A DNA stretch of 64,000 nt from Trichoplax adhaerens (GCF_000150275.1 NW_002060973.1:353004-417003), one strand, 5' to 3'; positions 1-12,111 are shown, counted from the stretch's first letter. Notes: a model not told the origin generated them from the sequence alone. Program-made: numbers and translations.

Positions 1-808
1 AATGGTAGGAAAGCTATACTGTAAACAGTGACGATGTCAATTTGGTAGTCCCTGCTGTAAGCAACTTGGGCCAATATGCTGTTTCAGCGATATTTACGGA
101 ATAAATATCCATATTGGATGAGCCTCACTCATGGACCATCAGTACGACACAATGACGTCATTCTAATGCCAAACCTTGACTAGTAAATTGAACGCAGTGA
201 GCTGTCGTTGAACTAGACGATACAAAAAACGAATTGTTCATTTTTAGGTTGCTGACTTACTGTAACCTCCGTAGTACTGTAAGTTCTTCGCATTTTAGGT
301 CATATTATAATTAATCTTATTTATATCATCCTATGCAGCGGAAATGCCTGACTCCAATAATTAATGTACCTTTCATTTCAAGATCAGTATTACAGTTGTT
401 CAAATCTCCATTTTAGTCCGAACAAAATGAATGAATGAAATACTTCCGACGCTTTCTACAAGTAAACTGACAATCATTTTTTCGAATATTTTACGGCTCA
501 AAGTCAGTACTTTTTATCAATCCAATCTCACATTGTGATTGATCTAGGCATTGATACCATACTCAATATTATAATGAACATCTCTACTATTGTTGTATCG
601 CAGAGACTATTACTAACTATAGAATGAATTTTTATCGTTCATTTGGTCATCTTCATTGTACAGTATAGGATGATACAAATAGCTAGGATGAATTGGCCAC
701 ATTTGCAACATTTCAGCATAATTTGAGGGTTGACCATGACTAATGTTATCCATGATCACCTTATGACCGGTTCAACCTGTCAGAAAAGACTCAAGTTAAG
801 CAGTGCAA
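1..808. other. Upstream region with no recognisable gene
   Basis: I see no coding exon, RNA gene or repeat structure here. The only short motif worth noting is a perfect CRE-like palindrome TGACGTCA at 153-160, which may be chance. The short open frames have no family resemblance and are interrupted. Confidence 0.5.
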
Positions 809-1523
809 ATTGTTCCATACGTAAGTCAATATACAATAGTATCCGACATTTTGTAATTCTATTTTACTACCTTTTGCTGAAACTGCTCTCTTTTAGAATG
901 CAGAGAGCAGTTTGAGCGATACTGTAAGGAGTAAAATAGGATTACAAAATGCCTGAGACTATTGTATATTGACTTACATATGGAACAATGCATTTTGTAA
1001 TTGTATTTTACTACCTCTTGCTGAAGCTGCTGTCTTTTGGAACGCAGAGAGCAGTTTGAGCAATACTGTAAGGAGTAAAATAGGATTACAAAATGCCTGA
1101 GACTATTGTATATTGACTTACATATGGAACAATACATTTTGTAATTCTACCTCTTGCTGAAGCTGCTGTCTTTTGGAACGCAGAGAGCAGTTTGAGCAAT
1201 GCTGTAAGGAGTAAAATAGAATTACAAATGCCTGAAACTATTGCACTGTATATTGACCTACATATGGAACAATACATTTTGTAATTCTACCCTTTGCTGA
1301 AGCTGCTGTCTTTTGGAACGCAGAGAGCAGTTTGAGCAATGCTGTAAGGAGTAAAATAGAATTACAAATGCCTGAGACTATTGTATATTGACTTACATAT
1401 GGAACTATACATTTTGTAATTGTATTTTACTACCTCTTGCTGAAGCTGCTGTCTTTTGGAACGCAGAGAGCAGTTTGAGCAATACTGAAAGGAGTAACAT
1501 AGGATTCCAAAATGCCTGAGGCT
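809..1523. repeat. Tandem array of palindromic ~140-bp units
   Basis: A core beginning GCTGAAGCTGCTGTCTTTTG recurs at about 876 (variant), 1020, 1156, 1296 and 1439, giving spacings of 144, 136, 140 and 143 bp. Each unit is itself an inverted repeat: arms of the type TTTTGTAATTCTATTTTACT and AGTAAAATAGGATTACAAAA flank an inner stem around GCAGAGAGCAGTTT. The first unit (809-989) is a longer palindrome whose outer ends are inverted copies of each other (ATTGTTCCATACGTAAGTC at the left, GACTTACATATGGAACAAT at the right). The open frames seen on both strands are by-products of the repetition. It may be a MITE-like hairpin element that was then tandemly amplified. Confidence 0.85.
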
Positions 1524-1529
1524 AATACA

Positions 1530-1800
1530 GTATACTGTACTGTACAGTGTACAGTATACAGCAATCCACGTCATACTGTGCACTGTACTGTACAGTACAT
1601 TGCACATTCATTTTGCTAGGCTCAGCCACCGTTGTTTGACGTTCACACTACAGTACGTACCGTACAGTACAGTACACTGTGTCGTGGATAGACGTCAAGT
1701 TCAACAATATTGTACTGTACAGTACTACTGTACAGTACAGTATACTGTACGCTTGTACTGTACAGTACAATGTAGAATACCGTACTCTGTACTGTAGACC
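1530..1800. repeat. GTAC/CTGTAC palindrome-rich low-complexity DNA
   Basis: Dense overlapping runs of ACTGTACAGTAC and variants at 1534-1600 and 1651-1800 separate short unique pieces. Because the motif is self-complementary, frames on both strands look alike, so none is called as coding. The same motif recurs at about 2300, 3310, 5170, 5267, 6125, 6210 and 6525 and is rare in the remaining 57 kb. Confidence 0.75.
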
Positions 1801-2402
1801 AAAGACAGTTCCAATAATAAAAACAACATTGTCTGCCAAGAGCAGGACAGACCAACCGTTCAGCCCCAACAGTCAACCATAGTGGAACGACGTCAGTGAA
1901 GACTGGTCAAGACTCATCAGACAGTGTGACTGCAGTAAATTGAAAATCAACAGTCATTGAGAAGGAAAAAAAGGAGAAAACCCCAGTTGTAAAAAGAGTC
2001 CATTGGTAGTTAGGGTAATTATTTGCAAATTGGCTACTGTTGCAGAATCAATCAAGACAAAAAATCCAAGGTATTTTCTTTGTCATGATATGGTCATTAT
2101 GGAATTGAATAAACGGAGTTTAGGGTTGCATCCTTTTTTTACATTGACTTTTTTCTTCCTTGTGCAATTCTATCGCCATTGGCTTGACACTGATGCTACC
2201 CTACTGTATCATACACAAGCGAATACAGTAGAAATTAGACAAAGAGGCCTAGGGCAATGACCTGACCTATTCAATTGACTGCTTTGACTTTTTTTTTTAC
2301 AGTACAGTTCAGTAGAATTGTCACGGCTAGTTGAAACAACTGTAAACAGGATCAAGATTGCTTTTCCTTTTTCATAAAATGACTAACTCTTCTTTCTCTT
2401 AG

Positions 2403-2474
2403 ATTTGATCCATTTCTTATAACGCCAAATTGAAACCAATTTATTCCATTCAAACTTGCCACCATATTGTCAAC
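2403..2474 (+). other. Probable 5' UTR portion of the PITP first coding exon
   Basis: A pyrimidine-rich tract ends in AG at 2401-2402, 72 bases before the ATG at 2475. This is a good splice-acceptor shape, so the first coding exon may begin here and a non-coding leader exon may lie further upstream. The UTR start itself cannot be proven from sequence. Confidence 0.4.
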
Positions 2475-2522
2475 ATGATCGTCAAAGAATACAGAATTTG
2501 TATGCCAATGACTGTAGAAGAG
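2475..2522 (+). CDS. PITP exon 1 (N-terminal strand)
   Basis: Sixteen codons, MIVKEYRICMPMTVEE, match the invariant N terminus of class I PITPs (KEYR..LP.TVEE). The donor is GTGTGT at 2523 and the intron phase is 0, so it joins YRIGQLY of exon 2 exactly as in the family. The ATG is the family start position. This exon lies 4.2 kb from the rest of the gene and is easy to miss. Confidence 0.93.
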
Positions 2523-5500
2523 GTGTGTACCTAGAAAAAAATTGACGCTACCGTCTTCCATGACGTCCTCTTACATCCATGTTCAACCACCAGTTTTCCT
2601 TTACTTTAGTTCTTTTTGTTTTTTACTTTTCTTTTTTCTTATGGCCCAGTCCATAGTTTCATCTTACTTGTCTACAACCATTATAGCAAAAGACCTTTTC
2701 AGTTCATGATCCATTCGTGTACAAACTTGATTCAGTCGTTGTTCTCGTCTGTGAATGCTTACCACTACTATTTCATTCATCGTTGTTGTTTGAAATGACT
2801 TGCAACAGTCAACGACACGTTGCAAGCCATGACACTGTTGAATGCGAATCGTCATCATGATTGTAAAGTGGAAAATAAACTTGATTTGTAAGAGGTTAAC
2901 GGCTGAAAGAGACAAGACTTGACCATGACTAAGCACCACTCATAAATTAGCAAGAGTTGGCTCTAGAACTTCAACAGTTGATGGTCTCGACTCCAGGCTT
3001 CGGAGATAAATTACAATTTGGGCCAGTGTACAAGTGCCGACTTGACGATAAGATCGCTTAGCGTACATTCTGTCCACAGACAAATCCTGAATGATTCATT
3101 AATTATTCCCCGTGTCTGAGTGGATAGACAATACTTTCAACTTTGTATCTTTGAGCACAACCATCAATTAGCAACATGATCTTCAAACGAATTGATTCAA
3201 TTTCTCTTCATACGAGTATCAACCAATCAGTCCTTGTTGTGGTCCGTACAATGGATAAAACATTCTCCTGCTAACTCTATCTTGAAATGGTGTATAAACC
3301 AAAAGACCTACAGTACTGCACAAGTGGGCAGTATATGACACTGGAGATATTCGATGATACTACGTCTATTTCCAATCATACGACTGCTTTGTTTATTGAT
3401 AATATTCTAATTTTGAAAGAGATCGATAGACTTGAGAGTATGCTGTGGTAGTGATAAAATGCTGATCCTAATACTATAGAGGACCCTTTCGTCAATATAT
3501 TTTTATCATTGGTACAGTTAAGAAAGTAATGCAATCCCCTCTCTACTTGATGAATCCATCCACGTAATACTGGACACGAAGTCATCCATAACTATTATAA
3601 TGAGCTACGGATACTTATCTTCCTAAGTACAAGTATCGTAGCAATACTTGGAAGGATACGTCATGACGACGGATATAGACTCACACAGGCGTCTCCAAAT
3701 GTCTTAACATTATTAAACGACAGCAAGAATGCATCCTAGTGAAATTGATTTGATCCCAATAATGATCATGAGAAAATTGTACCAACATCGATACTTGGCC
3801 TTAAGTACATGTCTAGAGTAGTCAATAATCCATCACGATAGGTATACGTACTTAAATAAATATCCTACAGCTGATCCATTTCGGTCATCATCATCATCGT
3901 TATAATGGTACTCTAACAGCAATGATATTATCTTCAACTACTCGTACGATTGATCAATAATTAATAACCATAGAATATCATCCGTAGTGGACAATTCCTA
4001 CATATCTTTCATGATGAAAGTTATGCTAACTACAGTTACTACCTTTTATTACATTTACTTTTCTAATTTTGCTTCCACAAGCATCACTTTTAAAGCAATC
4101 TTCATTGCTTAATCCCATTACTATCAAACATCGGCAGTTATCATTTCGCCTACCTTTGCTAATGTAAGTGCTGTAAGAAGTAAGGCTAAGACGTTAGATA
4201 TTGACGTTATAGCACGACAAAAAAATTAACAACAAAAACACCCATAGATGAAATGTAAATAGTAGCAACAAAACCGTAGAGAGGATTGTTTTCTTTTCAT
4301 CATTTACCGTTTAACCGTCTACATTATTTTTCGTTGGTTAATGTTTCATGCGTGACAATGAATCCATGATATCAAATTTAAAGCATAGCAAATTGTCCGT
4401 GGCCTACTTGATATTTTTAATCACATTTATACTATATTCCGGTGGTTGCTTATTGCATCGTCTTATTGTTTCACTTACCCTTGATTACTGTGATAGTACG
4501 AGTATTAACACTACTTGAGAATAACAGCTCAATCTTCCATACAATAAAATGCTCGATTATTCGCTCTATGCAATCCATTTACTATCACACTGTACCCAGT
4601 ACAATGGGACTCTTATGTGTCAACATTGTAGTTTTCTCCTTTTTCTGCCCAAATACAGTACTATACACTACGTACGCGGATACGAGAAGTACTGTATACA
4701 TGTTATGCATGGATTATCGGTACCGTATTTTACTGATGAAATTTTTTCTCGATCTTCAGTGTATCCTATTCTCTTCTAAAGTAGTGAATCCTGATCACTT
4801 GCAACTTATTCCCGCTAAAAGCTTTCCCAATCTGCTTTTATTGTAGTGACAGCTTCTTTCAATTCGATAAGTTGATCAATCAATCTACTAAAGTAACATA
4901 CGATATTTATAAAGCGCTTAATGTTAAAAAAACTTGCTTACAGAGGCTCATTTTAATATTTCAATAGGCATATATCATCATATCATTGGTTAATTACAAC
5001 TATATGTTCTACCGAGAGAGGGAGTAATATCATATTACACTTATACCGTTTACATTACCAGTGAATTACGTATAATTCCATCTAAGTTGCAACGAACGCC
5101 CAGAGCACGATAAACTGACAATCGTACATTAATTTACGTTTATTTTGTTTAGTCTATGAAAATAAAATACTGTACTGCAGCCCGTGTATGCATATCTAAA
5201 AAAAAATAGTTAATCTTTGTCTTCTTTGAAAAAGTGAACAATCTGACAATAGTAAACATTTCTATGTACAGTACTGTACTGTACTGTACTGTACTGTATA
5301 CCGATAGCCATTATGGCGCAAATATAATCAATTTGTTAATTCTCTAGCGCTCATGATAAAGTCAATGAAAAAAAGAACTATTCAAGTATTCATCTGGTAC
5401 TCTACGCCTATTGCACGATACTGACTTTCACTCAAGTTTTAGTATCGTACTAATGCTCTTTCGTCTTGATTATTAAGAGTCTAAAAAATCATTTGTTATT

Positions 5501-8500
5501 TGTTATTTTGAATGCTAATAGCTAGACTAATTCTCACTCGCGCTTCCTAGATCAATCCTAGATAACAATTGCAAATCTCTTGTGGGACTTATTTCTATAC
5601 TTAGTTTACAATTTGTTGCCATCATTTTGCTCCTTGATCTTGCGTAATCTTGAATTTCACATATTAAATAAATTACAATAGCATGAGTCGTTCGTTACTC
5701 GACTTTCTAATCTTCTACGAATTTTCTTATTAAAATCCTACTGGTGCTACCAATCGAAAACAATAATTTCTTGCAATCATTGTATTATCATTTTCTAATC
5801 TAGGATGCCACGTATAAATAAGCAGCTTCATAAGCTTTTATTGATATACTTCGTTAAAACGTTATCATAGTCTCGTCGTTGATCTTACATAATCTCAAAG
5901 TTACTGTACTCGTATTTTCTATCGGTGCTTTATTCGATAGCATCAGATTTTTATACCGACTCCGATCTGAGATACAACAGTGGTTGAATTCGTAACTTGA
6001 TACGGAGTTATCATTTAGTAATTATGAAATATTCATAGACTATTAATGTATTTACCGTCATGAATATCCAGTTCTACTGCAAATCAGCGACTATTATTGT
6101 CACGACTGCTAACATTATTACGCGTACACTGTACTGTAACTTTGCCAATCGTCAGTATCGATTCCAAATAATAAAATGATTTTATGATTTTATAAGCACG
6201 CTCGTACTGCAACATACTGTACTGTGGCCCTCCACGAACTAGCCATTACCATACTGTATAAAGTGTACCTTCAAGTCATAAAGAGATACCAGTTATAAGG
6301 ATTTTCATCTTAGCCGACATTATTATAATTCGTTTTATTTTATTAAACATTCTTCTCGTTGTCATTTTATCTATGAGAAAAGTTAAACATCCAATCGATT
6401 GTCTTAATGTAATTAATATTGTGTCCAATTTGAAACTAAAAAAAAACAACGGTGATCACAATAGCACACCTACTGTTTTGACTGCTAAAAATTGCATTTC
6501 GCTTTGAATTTTGTTGCTATACTGCACAGTACTGTACAGTACATTAGATTTCGTTTTCAGTTCGCTGTTATCCTAGTTTACTGATAAACGAATTTGACAA
6601 TCTAGTTATGTATAACGCATTACGTTCAGTACATCCACCAATTTGTATTTATCTGCAATACCTATTCAATCCTTGGATTAATTAATTTTCACGACAATTC
6701 TTTTATTATATTTGTCTCTTGTTTCCCTAATTCTTTTATAGTATCGTATCGGCCAATTGTACATGATAGCAAGATTCAGTGAAGAACAAAGTTGTAAAGG
6801 TTCTGGTGTTCAAGTTGTTGTAAATGAACCTTGTTATGATGAGAAGCACGGCAAAGGCCAGTACACCGAGAAGAAAATATACCTCAATGGGTAAGCTAAT
6901 CTTCATGAATATACGACAAAGCTTATTACTATCAATTGTTATAATTTTTTAATTACAGTATTATGTTTATCGTATTGTTATTGCTTAATAGTAAAATAAA
7001 TCCTTACAGTAATAAATATAATCCTCTTGTTATCATTCAGTCTAAATATTAATGGTTAATGTACATATCAACAGCAAACGTTAATATCCATCAGTTTGAA
7101 TTTACGGTAGTTACGTTGACAAATATCGTCGTCATAGGATTTCAGCTTTAACTTAAGACGTCCTGCGCTGTACACATGTACGACGGTATACGAAAATGAT
7201 ATCAAACAAGAGCACGATCAATAAAGAATAAGTATTTTTGGCTACGTTGATGTTAGTCTTGTTGATACCACTTGTTCTGTTATTGATGCGCTTAAATTCG
7301 TATCTAAATCATGGCTTTAAAAAGTTAAAAAAATTTGAAGCTCATACATTTATACTCATTGACACAATCTAACTAAATTTTTTAATAGAAATGCATGGTA
7401 ATCATAAACGAGTCAAGTGAGTCAGTAGCTTGGCTTATTTGCCCATAATAGTTCGTGATCCTTCATTGTGAGGGAAACAGATTATACCATAAGAGCTACA
7501 CGCGTGTATAGTAGCCTCTGTACACCGAATACGATCATCACTATTGATTTATCGACGTATCAAAAATAATGTAAGATCCGGGCGCTCATGTAATAGTCTT
7601 TTGTAGCTTTTGTAGCATGAAATAAGAAAAATTTATTTAAGAATGGAAATTATGGATAGTCACAGGGTCGTTCTGTATTCCTTTCTTGTTCACTATGAAA
7701 GATAAAATAAATTATTGGCCTGATATGCATCGTTCGATAATTCAAAACATGTAGATCGAATGGGATCATAGTGTGATGATTTTGTACATAGCTTAAGATG
7801 TGCTAGGAAGACCTGTATTTGCTTGCGTGGTACATATAACATTGTAATCTAATACCGTACATCTTCATTAATTTATCTTAAATCATAGTTACTGAGTGTT
7901 AAGTTTCAAACTAATCGAGTATTCTTTATTTCACAACTCTGCCTTATATGTCCTATCTGAATTATAGTATGACTAGAGCACTATGTAGCGATACATTGAA
8001 CTGTGTTATCTTAATTAAGGTCTGAGTATCAATCTCTAACTCGATCATTCTGATAGCAATAAAAAGTACTAATAGTAAATATTATTCTGCTATCATTTTG
8101 GTATTCATTGATTAGCGTTATTGTATACTATATTCGTAAAAATATGGCCGTTTAATTATATAGAATTTTTGCGTACCTAGTTCTGACTCATAAAAGAGAC
8201 GCACCTTTATCAAGGTAGATGACAGCTATGTACGCACAGTGAAAAAATGATTGCATTTACGCGCGACACTTTCACCGTTATTAGCTTGATGATCCCTCTT
8301 TTTTATAAAGCTTTCAATATTATTAGATTGGTCCATTCAATAATTCTACCGTACTTGATTTATACTATATAATCATGGGTTACTAAACATACTGCACATT
8401 GACTAATCCATGATATAACGTTTTCGTATAGTTGTTATTATCAGAAACAGTTTAAATGTTGATTCTTCGTTATTTACGCTTAAAGATACATTATATTTCG

Positions 8501-11500
8501 ACGATATTAGGCGATTACCAGCTTGGCTTGGCAGTATTCTTCCAAATATTTTTTACATAACCGAGAAAGCATGGAATTATTATCCGTTTACAATTACAGG
8601 TTAGTCAATTGAGCTATAGATAATCTTTTGGAAACCAAGACTTGAACTCATAGTCTATATCATAATCTAGTATATTATTAATGGAATGGTATTTTTCTTA
8701 TTCAGTGTTGTAAATTAGAATGACTGCGTACAAATGTATTGCATTACTCAATATTTACATTTTGTCTTTAATTAGAATGATTCGTATAATCATTACGTCA
8801 ATAATGATGACTTAATTATCGATCTGTCCGACTGGTACTAGTTGTAAACAACCTCTGAAAGTAGTAATAATAATGTCTCCTAATACTCGCATATCGGCAG
8901 TTTAATACATTAACGTTTAGTTAATAATAATTTGTATTTAGACTAGTTAAGATGATTGTGATTAAAGTGATCTTTCCAGGATCATTTAGCTTAGCTTAAA
9001 AGCTTCAACTTTATCGTTATTCGCCGGTTTCAGATAAACTCCATCCTAGTATCAAGTAAATACCTCAGCTATGCTTCTGTATGTCAGACCTTGGTCTGAT
9101 TCTATGATCATACTTCAATGATAGACCTAGCATCTATCGATAGACGCTGCTTTCACTTTTCGGACTTAAAAGTCCTTAAATTTTGCACACATCCAATATC
9201 TCTATGCCTTGCTTACAAAATTTGATTTCCAATATATATTTGTTGAAATGATAATCATATTTTTAAGTGTAAATGACGCAGCATTAATGCATGGAAAAGG
9301 AGTAATAAATTCTCGCATAAAATTTAGTATTCTATGACTAAGCAGCACAATTTGCGTCTAGCTCGTCTTGAATAACATAGCATTTAGGAGGGTCTACTAA
9401 AATTACTAGTCCTGCATTTACCTTGACTCCTAATACTGTATTAATGGTCATTACCATTAGCTATTTGTGAATACTCTACTCCATCTCGTATATTGTATCA
9501 TATCTGCGTTTTAGTATAGAATTTCTTGATTAATAGCGTCTCTTTCGTAGATTCAAACTTTTAGGCTTGAAAGTTATAGTCCCTAAAAATAAAATCTGAT
9601 CATTTTCCTTTATAACAAAGCAAATATCTTACGCTTTATGCGAAATTGCTTTTAATAGAATACTTCATATTCTACTAATATTCTACTCAGAGGATGCATC
9701 GTCACGACTTGACCGTGTATGTCTTGCTGTGCAGTGTCTTACTCTCATGGTTTATGTTAACTTTACTCTATCACCTATTTATCCCGAACTAGGCATATTT
9801 GAATAGCTATAATTTCATTTCCATTACAAAATAGATCATATATTCTACTGTATTCCTGTATTTAATCGTGGGTGTTGATATTTTTTGCTTTCCATATCTG
9901 TACTGTCTTATGGTATATCCTTGCCTCCACTACAGAATATACGGTAGGTACTAAACTAGAACATATTGTAAATTAATTTTAATATGCACCAATAGCGGTA
10001 CTTGACTACACGATCTGTTCCTATTATTTGAGATATGTTAGCATTATTTTATTTGATTGCAGTGCTCATTTATTCCAAAATTTCACGTCAAAATCGAGAC
10101 GACTTATAAAGATGATAATGGCAAAGACGAAAATGTAAGTTATTTATAATTTTAAAGCTATTGCGATTGAACAAAGGTTGATTTATGATAAAATATGGAT
10201 TAAATCAATGTCTAGCAGTTATAAATTATTCAGAACCCGATTGAAAATGTTTTCCTTGCCATTACATGATAAAACCGTAGGAAAAATTCTACAAAGGTTC
10301 TTTCTAAAATTTTGAATTGACTCTTATCTAGGCACTCGATCTACCTGAAGAAATCCTATCAAAACGTGAAGTTTTTCATTTAGATATTGCTTATGATCAA
10401 CTGCCTGATAAATATTATGTCAAAGAGGAGGTTGGGTAGTGTTCTCATTAAGCATACATAGCATTATAGCAGTATACTAGAAAGATATGGCTTTTTGCAA
10501 AAATATATGCATTTCTATGAAACAAAGAGGCAAATAGGGCTATAAGATATCCAGTAGTTATTATTTTTTACTCGTTACTTATTCATTGACGACATTTATT
10601 CTAGTAAAAATAGCATTTAATGGTCTTCCACCGATATTTCTCCACTATTAGCAGTAAACCACTAACGAAATTTACAACTTGATTTGATAAATCGTGCATT
10701 AACTTGTATTTAACGCCATCAGTTTTACGTAAACCCCATATGACTATGTCTATTTTAATCTCTCTGATGGAACACGAGAGGACATGCTTGAGTAAAATTT
10801 TTTGTCGGCAGCCATTTTAATTTTGGAGTGGCTGCGAGCCAAAATGATTAATGATTCTTTATTTACACTCATGACTTTTCTACTTTATTCTACGTGGTAA
10901 TGGGTAATTATTTACCGATTAACTATACTGTATATAAGTATATTTTACGTAGCTGTAATGCTAACGAAAATATTCTTATATCAGCATACGTCATATATTC
11001 GTATGTAACTGTTTTACATAAACATCATTTCTAGGACTGTCGTTATTTTCATTCGAAGAAAACCAATCGTGGTCCTCTAGCTGAAAATTGGAAGGTGAAA
11101 ATATATCTGAATAACTTGTCCTAGCGAGTCTATTATAATTGTCGCATAGTAGTAATCCGACCATTATCATGAATGATAATTAACTGTAGCAAAAGTAATG
11201 TACATGTGTAGAACTCTTTGAACCACAACTCTATGCTGTGTATGTGCTGTTTAACAATTTCAGAAATTACGTCTGTCACATTAATATCGTTAATCTCAAC
11301 ATGATTTAGGAATCTTGCAAGCCAATCATGTGCTCATATAAAGTTGTTAGCGTATCATTTAGTATGTGGGGATTCCAGCAGAGAGTGGAATCATTTACTC
11401 ATAAGGTAAATTACATTTTGCGAGATACGAGTATGTGTGGAAATAGTGAAGTTATAGTAGTAATCGTAAAATTTTCTTCTATAATTTAAGAACATTCGTG

Positions 11501-12111
11501 ATGTGTTGGTACATGGCCATAGACAAGCATTTGCTTGGATCGATGAGTGGATTAGTAAGTAATTAAAAGCAATGTTCAGTATTCTATATTCGCAGTGTAT
11601 ATCTGGGAATGACGGTTATTGTATAGCTTGTCATTTTAACGGAGATAAACCCGAAACTATAATACCTACTGACTTAAGTAACGCTCTTCATATTTACCTT
11701 ACTTAAATAAACAAACTTGGTAGTTTTCATTGATATTAGCAACTGATGTCATTTCATGAATCTCTGTTGTTACGTTACACCAGGAAAATATTTTATATTA
11801 GTCAGATTTGTTACATTATAGCAAACAAGGAAGCAAATTTATCCGATGAGTACTAATTTTAGCATCTTTAAATGTATTTCGCAATCATCTATCAAAATTA
11901 AATGTATTTCCTCAAAATTTTTTGTGACTAAACAGATATGACGGTAGACGACGTTCGTGATTTCGAAAGGAAGGCGCAGGACAGGACTAACGAAAAGTTG
12001 ATGCAAGAGAATACGGACATAATAGAAAATGCCGACAATGGAACCAGTAAGAACGGAGAATCGCCTCCAAAAGCATGTAGCACTAAAAAAGGATCATCTA
12101 CCAGAGTATAA
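2475..12111 (+). CDS. Class I phosphatidylinositol transfer protein (PITPalpha/beta-like), nine exons found
   Basis: This soluble START-fold protein exchanges phosphatidylinositol and phosphatidylcholine between membranes. Coding exons: 2475-2522, 6742-6890, 8511-8599, 10063-10134, 10332-10430, 11035-11094, 11310-11405, 11491-11554 and 11936-12111, about 284 residues (family about 270). In order the family landmarks are MIVKEYRICMPMTVEE at the N terminus, VNEPCYDEKHGKGQYTEKK (T and K of the inositol-phosphate site kept), ITEKAWNYYPF, HVKIETTYKD, SKKTNRGPLAENW (the regulatory serine region), MWGFQQRVESFTHK, HRQAFAWIDEWI and MTVDDVRDFE, then a divergent hydrophilic tail ending SSTRV. All junctions close in phase except exon 3 to exon 4, which is 2 nt out and short of residues, so a microexon is probably missing from this model. 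The family assignment is secure. I cannot separate alpha from beta orthology and a basal animal may have one gene for both. Confidence 0.93.
2523..6741 (+). other. PITP intron 1 (4.2 kb)
   Basis: No exon with family resemblance was found between the exon 1 donor and the acceptor TTTTATAG at 6741. The intron holds several GTACTGTAC-type palindromes and a pentanucleotide microsatellite (5267-5298). The open frame at 4442-4846 has no domain, motif or splice support, and I treat it as chance. Confidence 0.7.
5267..5298. repeat. (GTACT)n microsatellite
   Basis: About six head-to-tail copies of GTACT inside PITP intron 1. It belongs to the GTAC-palindrome class that is concentrated between about 1.5 and 6.6 kb. 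Confidence 0.9.
6742..6890 (+). CDS. PITP exon 2 (lipid-headgroup region)
   Basis: Reads YRIGQLYMIARFSEEQ, then VQVVVNEPCYD, then KGQYTEKKIYLNG. The GQYT.K motif supplies the Thr and Lys that contact the inositol phosphate in characterised PITPs, and both are present. Donor GTAAGC at 6891, phase 2, joins exon 3 in frame. Confidence 0.95.
8511..8599 (+). CDS. PITP exon 3
   Basis: Reads GRLPAWLGSILPNIFYITEKA followed by WNYYPFTIT; the EKAWN.YP core is a PITP hallmark. It leaves one unpaired base at the donor GTTAGT, while exon 4 begins on a codon boundary, so this junction does not close. Compared with vertebrate PITPs the segment between EKAWN and the IET strand is about four residues short. 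Confidence 0.88.
10063..10134 (+). CDS. PITP exon 4
   Basis: Twenty-four codons, CSFIPKFHVKIETTYKDDNG then KDEN, match the family's FLIKIET...D.G..EN segment. Acceptor TTGCAG, donor GTAAGT. The reading frame starts at phase 0, which conflicts with exon 3 ending in phase 1. Confidence 0.9.
10332..10430 (+). CDS. PITP exon 5
   Basis: Thirty-three codons containing LPEEILSKREVFHLDIAYD and KYYVKEE, aligning with the family's EPEAWKHVE..YIDIAD...DYK.EE segment. The donor is a weak GTTGGG at 10431. The alternative GT four bases downstream would throw exon 6 out of frame, so phase decides for the weak site. Confidence 0.88.
11035..11094 (+). CDS. PITP exon 6 (regulatory loop)
   Basis: Twenty codons, DCRYFHSKKTNRGPLAENWK. 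The RGPL..NW motif is diagnostic. The Ser before KKT aligns with the serine reported as a PKC site in vertebrate PITPalpha. Confidence 0.93.
11310..11405 (+). CDS. PITP exon 7 (membrane-insertion loop)
   Basis: Thirty-two codons including ESCKPIMCSYKVVSVSF and MWGFQQRVESFTHK. The family usually has two adjacent tryptophans (WWGLQ) that insert into membrane; here the first is Met and the second Trp is kept. Confidence 0.94.
11491..11554 (+). CDS. PITP exon 8
   Basis: Reads NIRDVLVHGHRQAFAWIDEW plus Ile; the HRQ.F.W.D.W helix is conserved in class I PITPs. It ends in phase 1 with donor GTAAGT and joins exon 9 in frame. Confidence 0.93.
11936..12111 (+). CDS. PITP exon 9 (C-terminal helix, stop)
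   Basis: Begins NMTVDDVRDFERKAQDR, the family's LTMDDIRR.E helix. It continues into a hydrophilic, poorly conserved tail rich in Asn, Glu, Ser and Lys, ending SSTRV and TAA at 12109-12111. The tail is a little longer than in vertebrate PITPalpha. Confidence 0.94.

Noticed and set aside
809-1523. CRISPR-like array
   Set aside because: Units are about 140 bp with no unique spacers, and the sequence is from an animal.
859-1607. Several overlapping minus-strand frames sharing FVILFYS-type peptides
   Set aside because: They are translations of the palindromic tandem repeat, not a gene family.
1600-1882. Frames on both strands rich in Tyr, Cys, Thr and Val
   Set aside because: They arise from self-complementary GTAC repeats.
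4442-4846. 134-codon open frame in PITP intron 1
   Set aside because: No family resemblance, no splice sites that fit the PITP frame, and lies inside a supported intron.
8625-8690. tRNA-like B-box resemblance
   Set aside because: No A-box or cloverleaf could be drawn; it is intronic PITP sequence.
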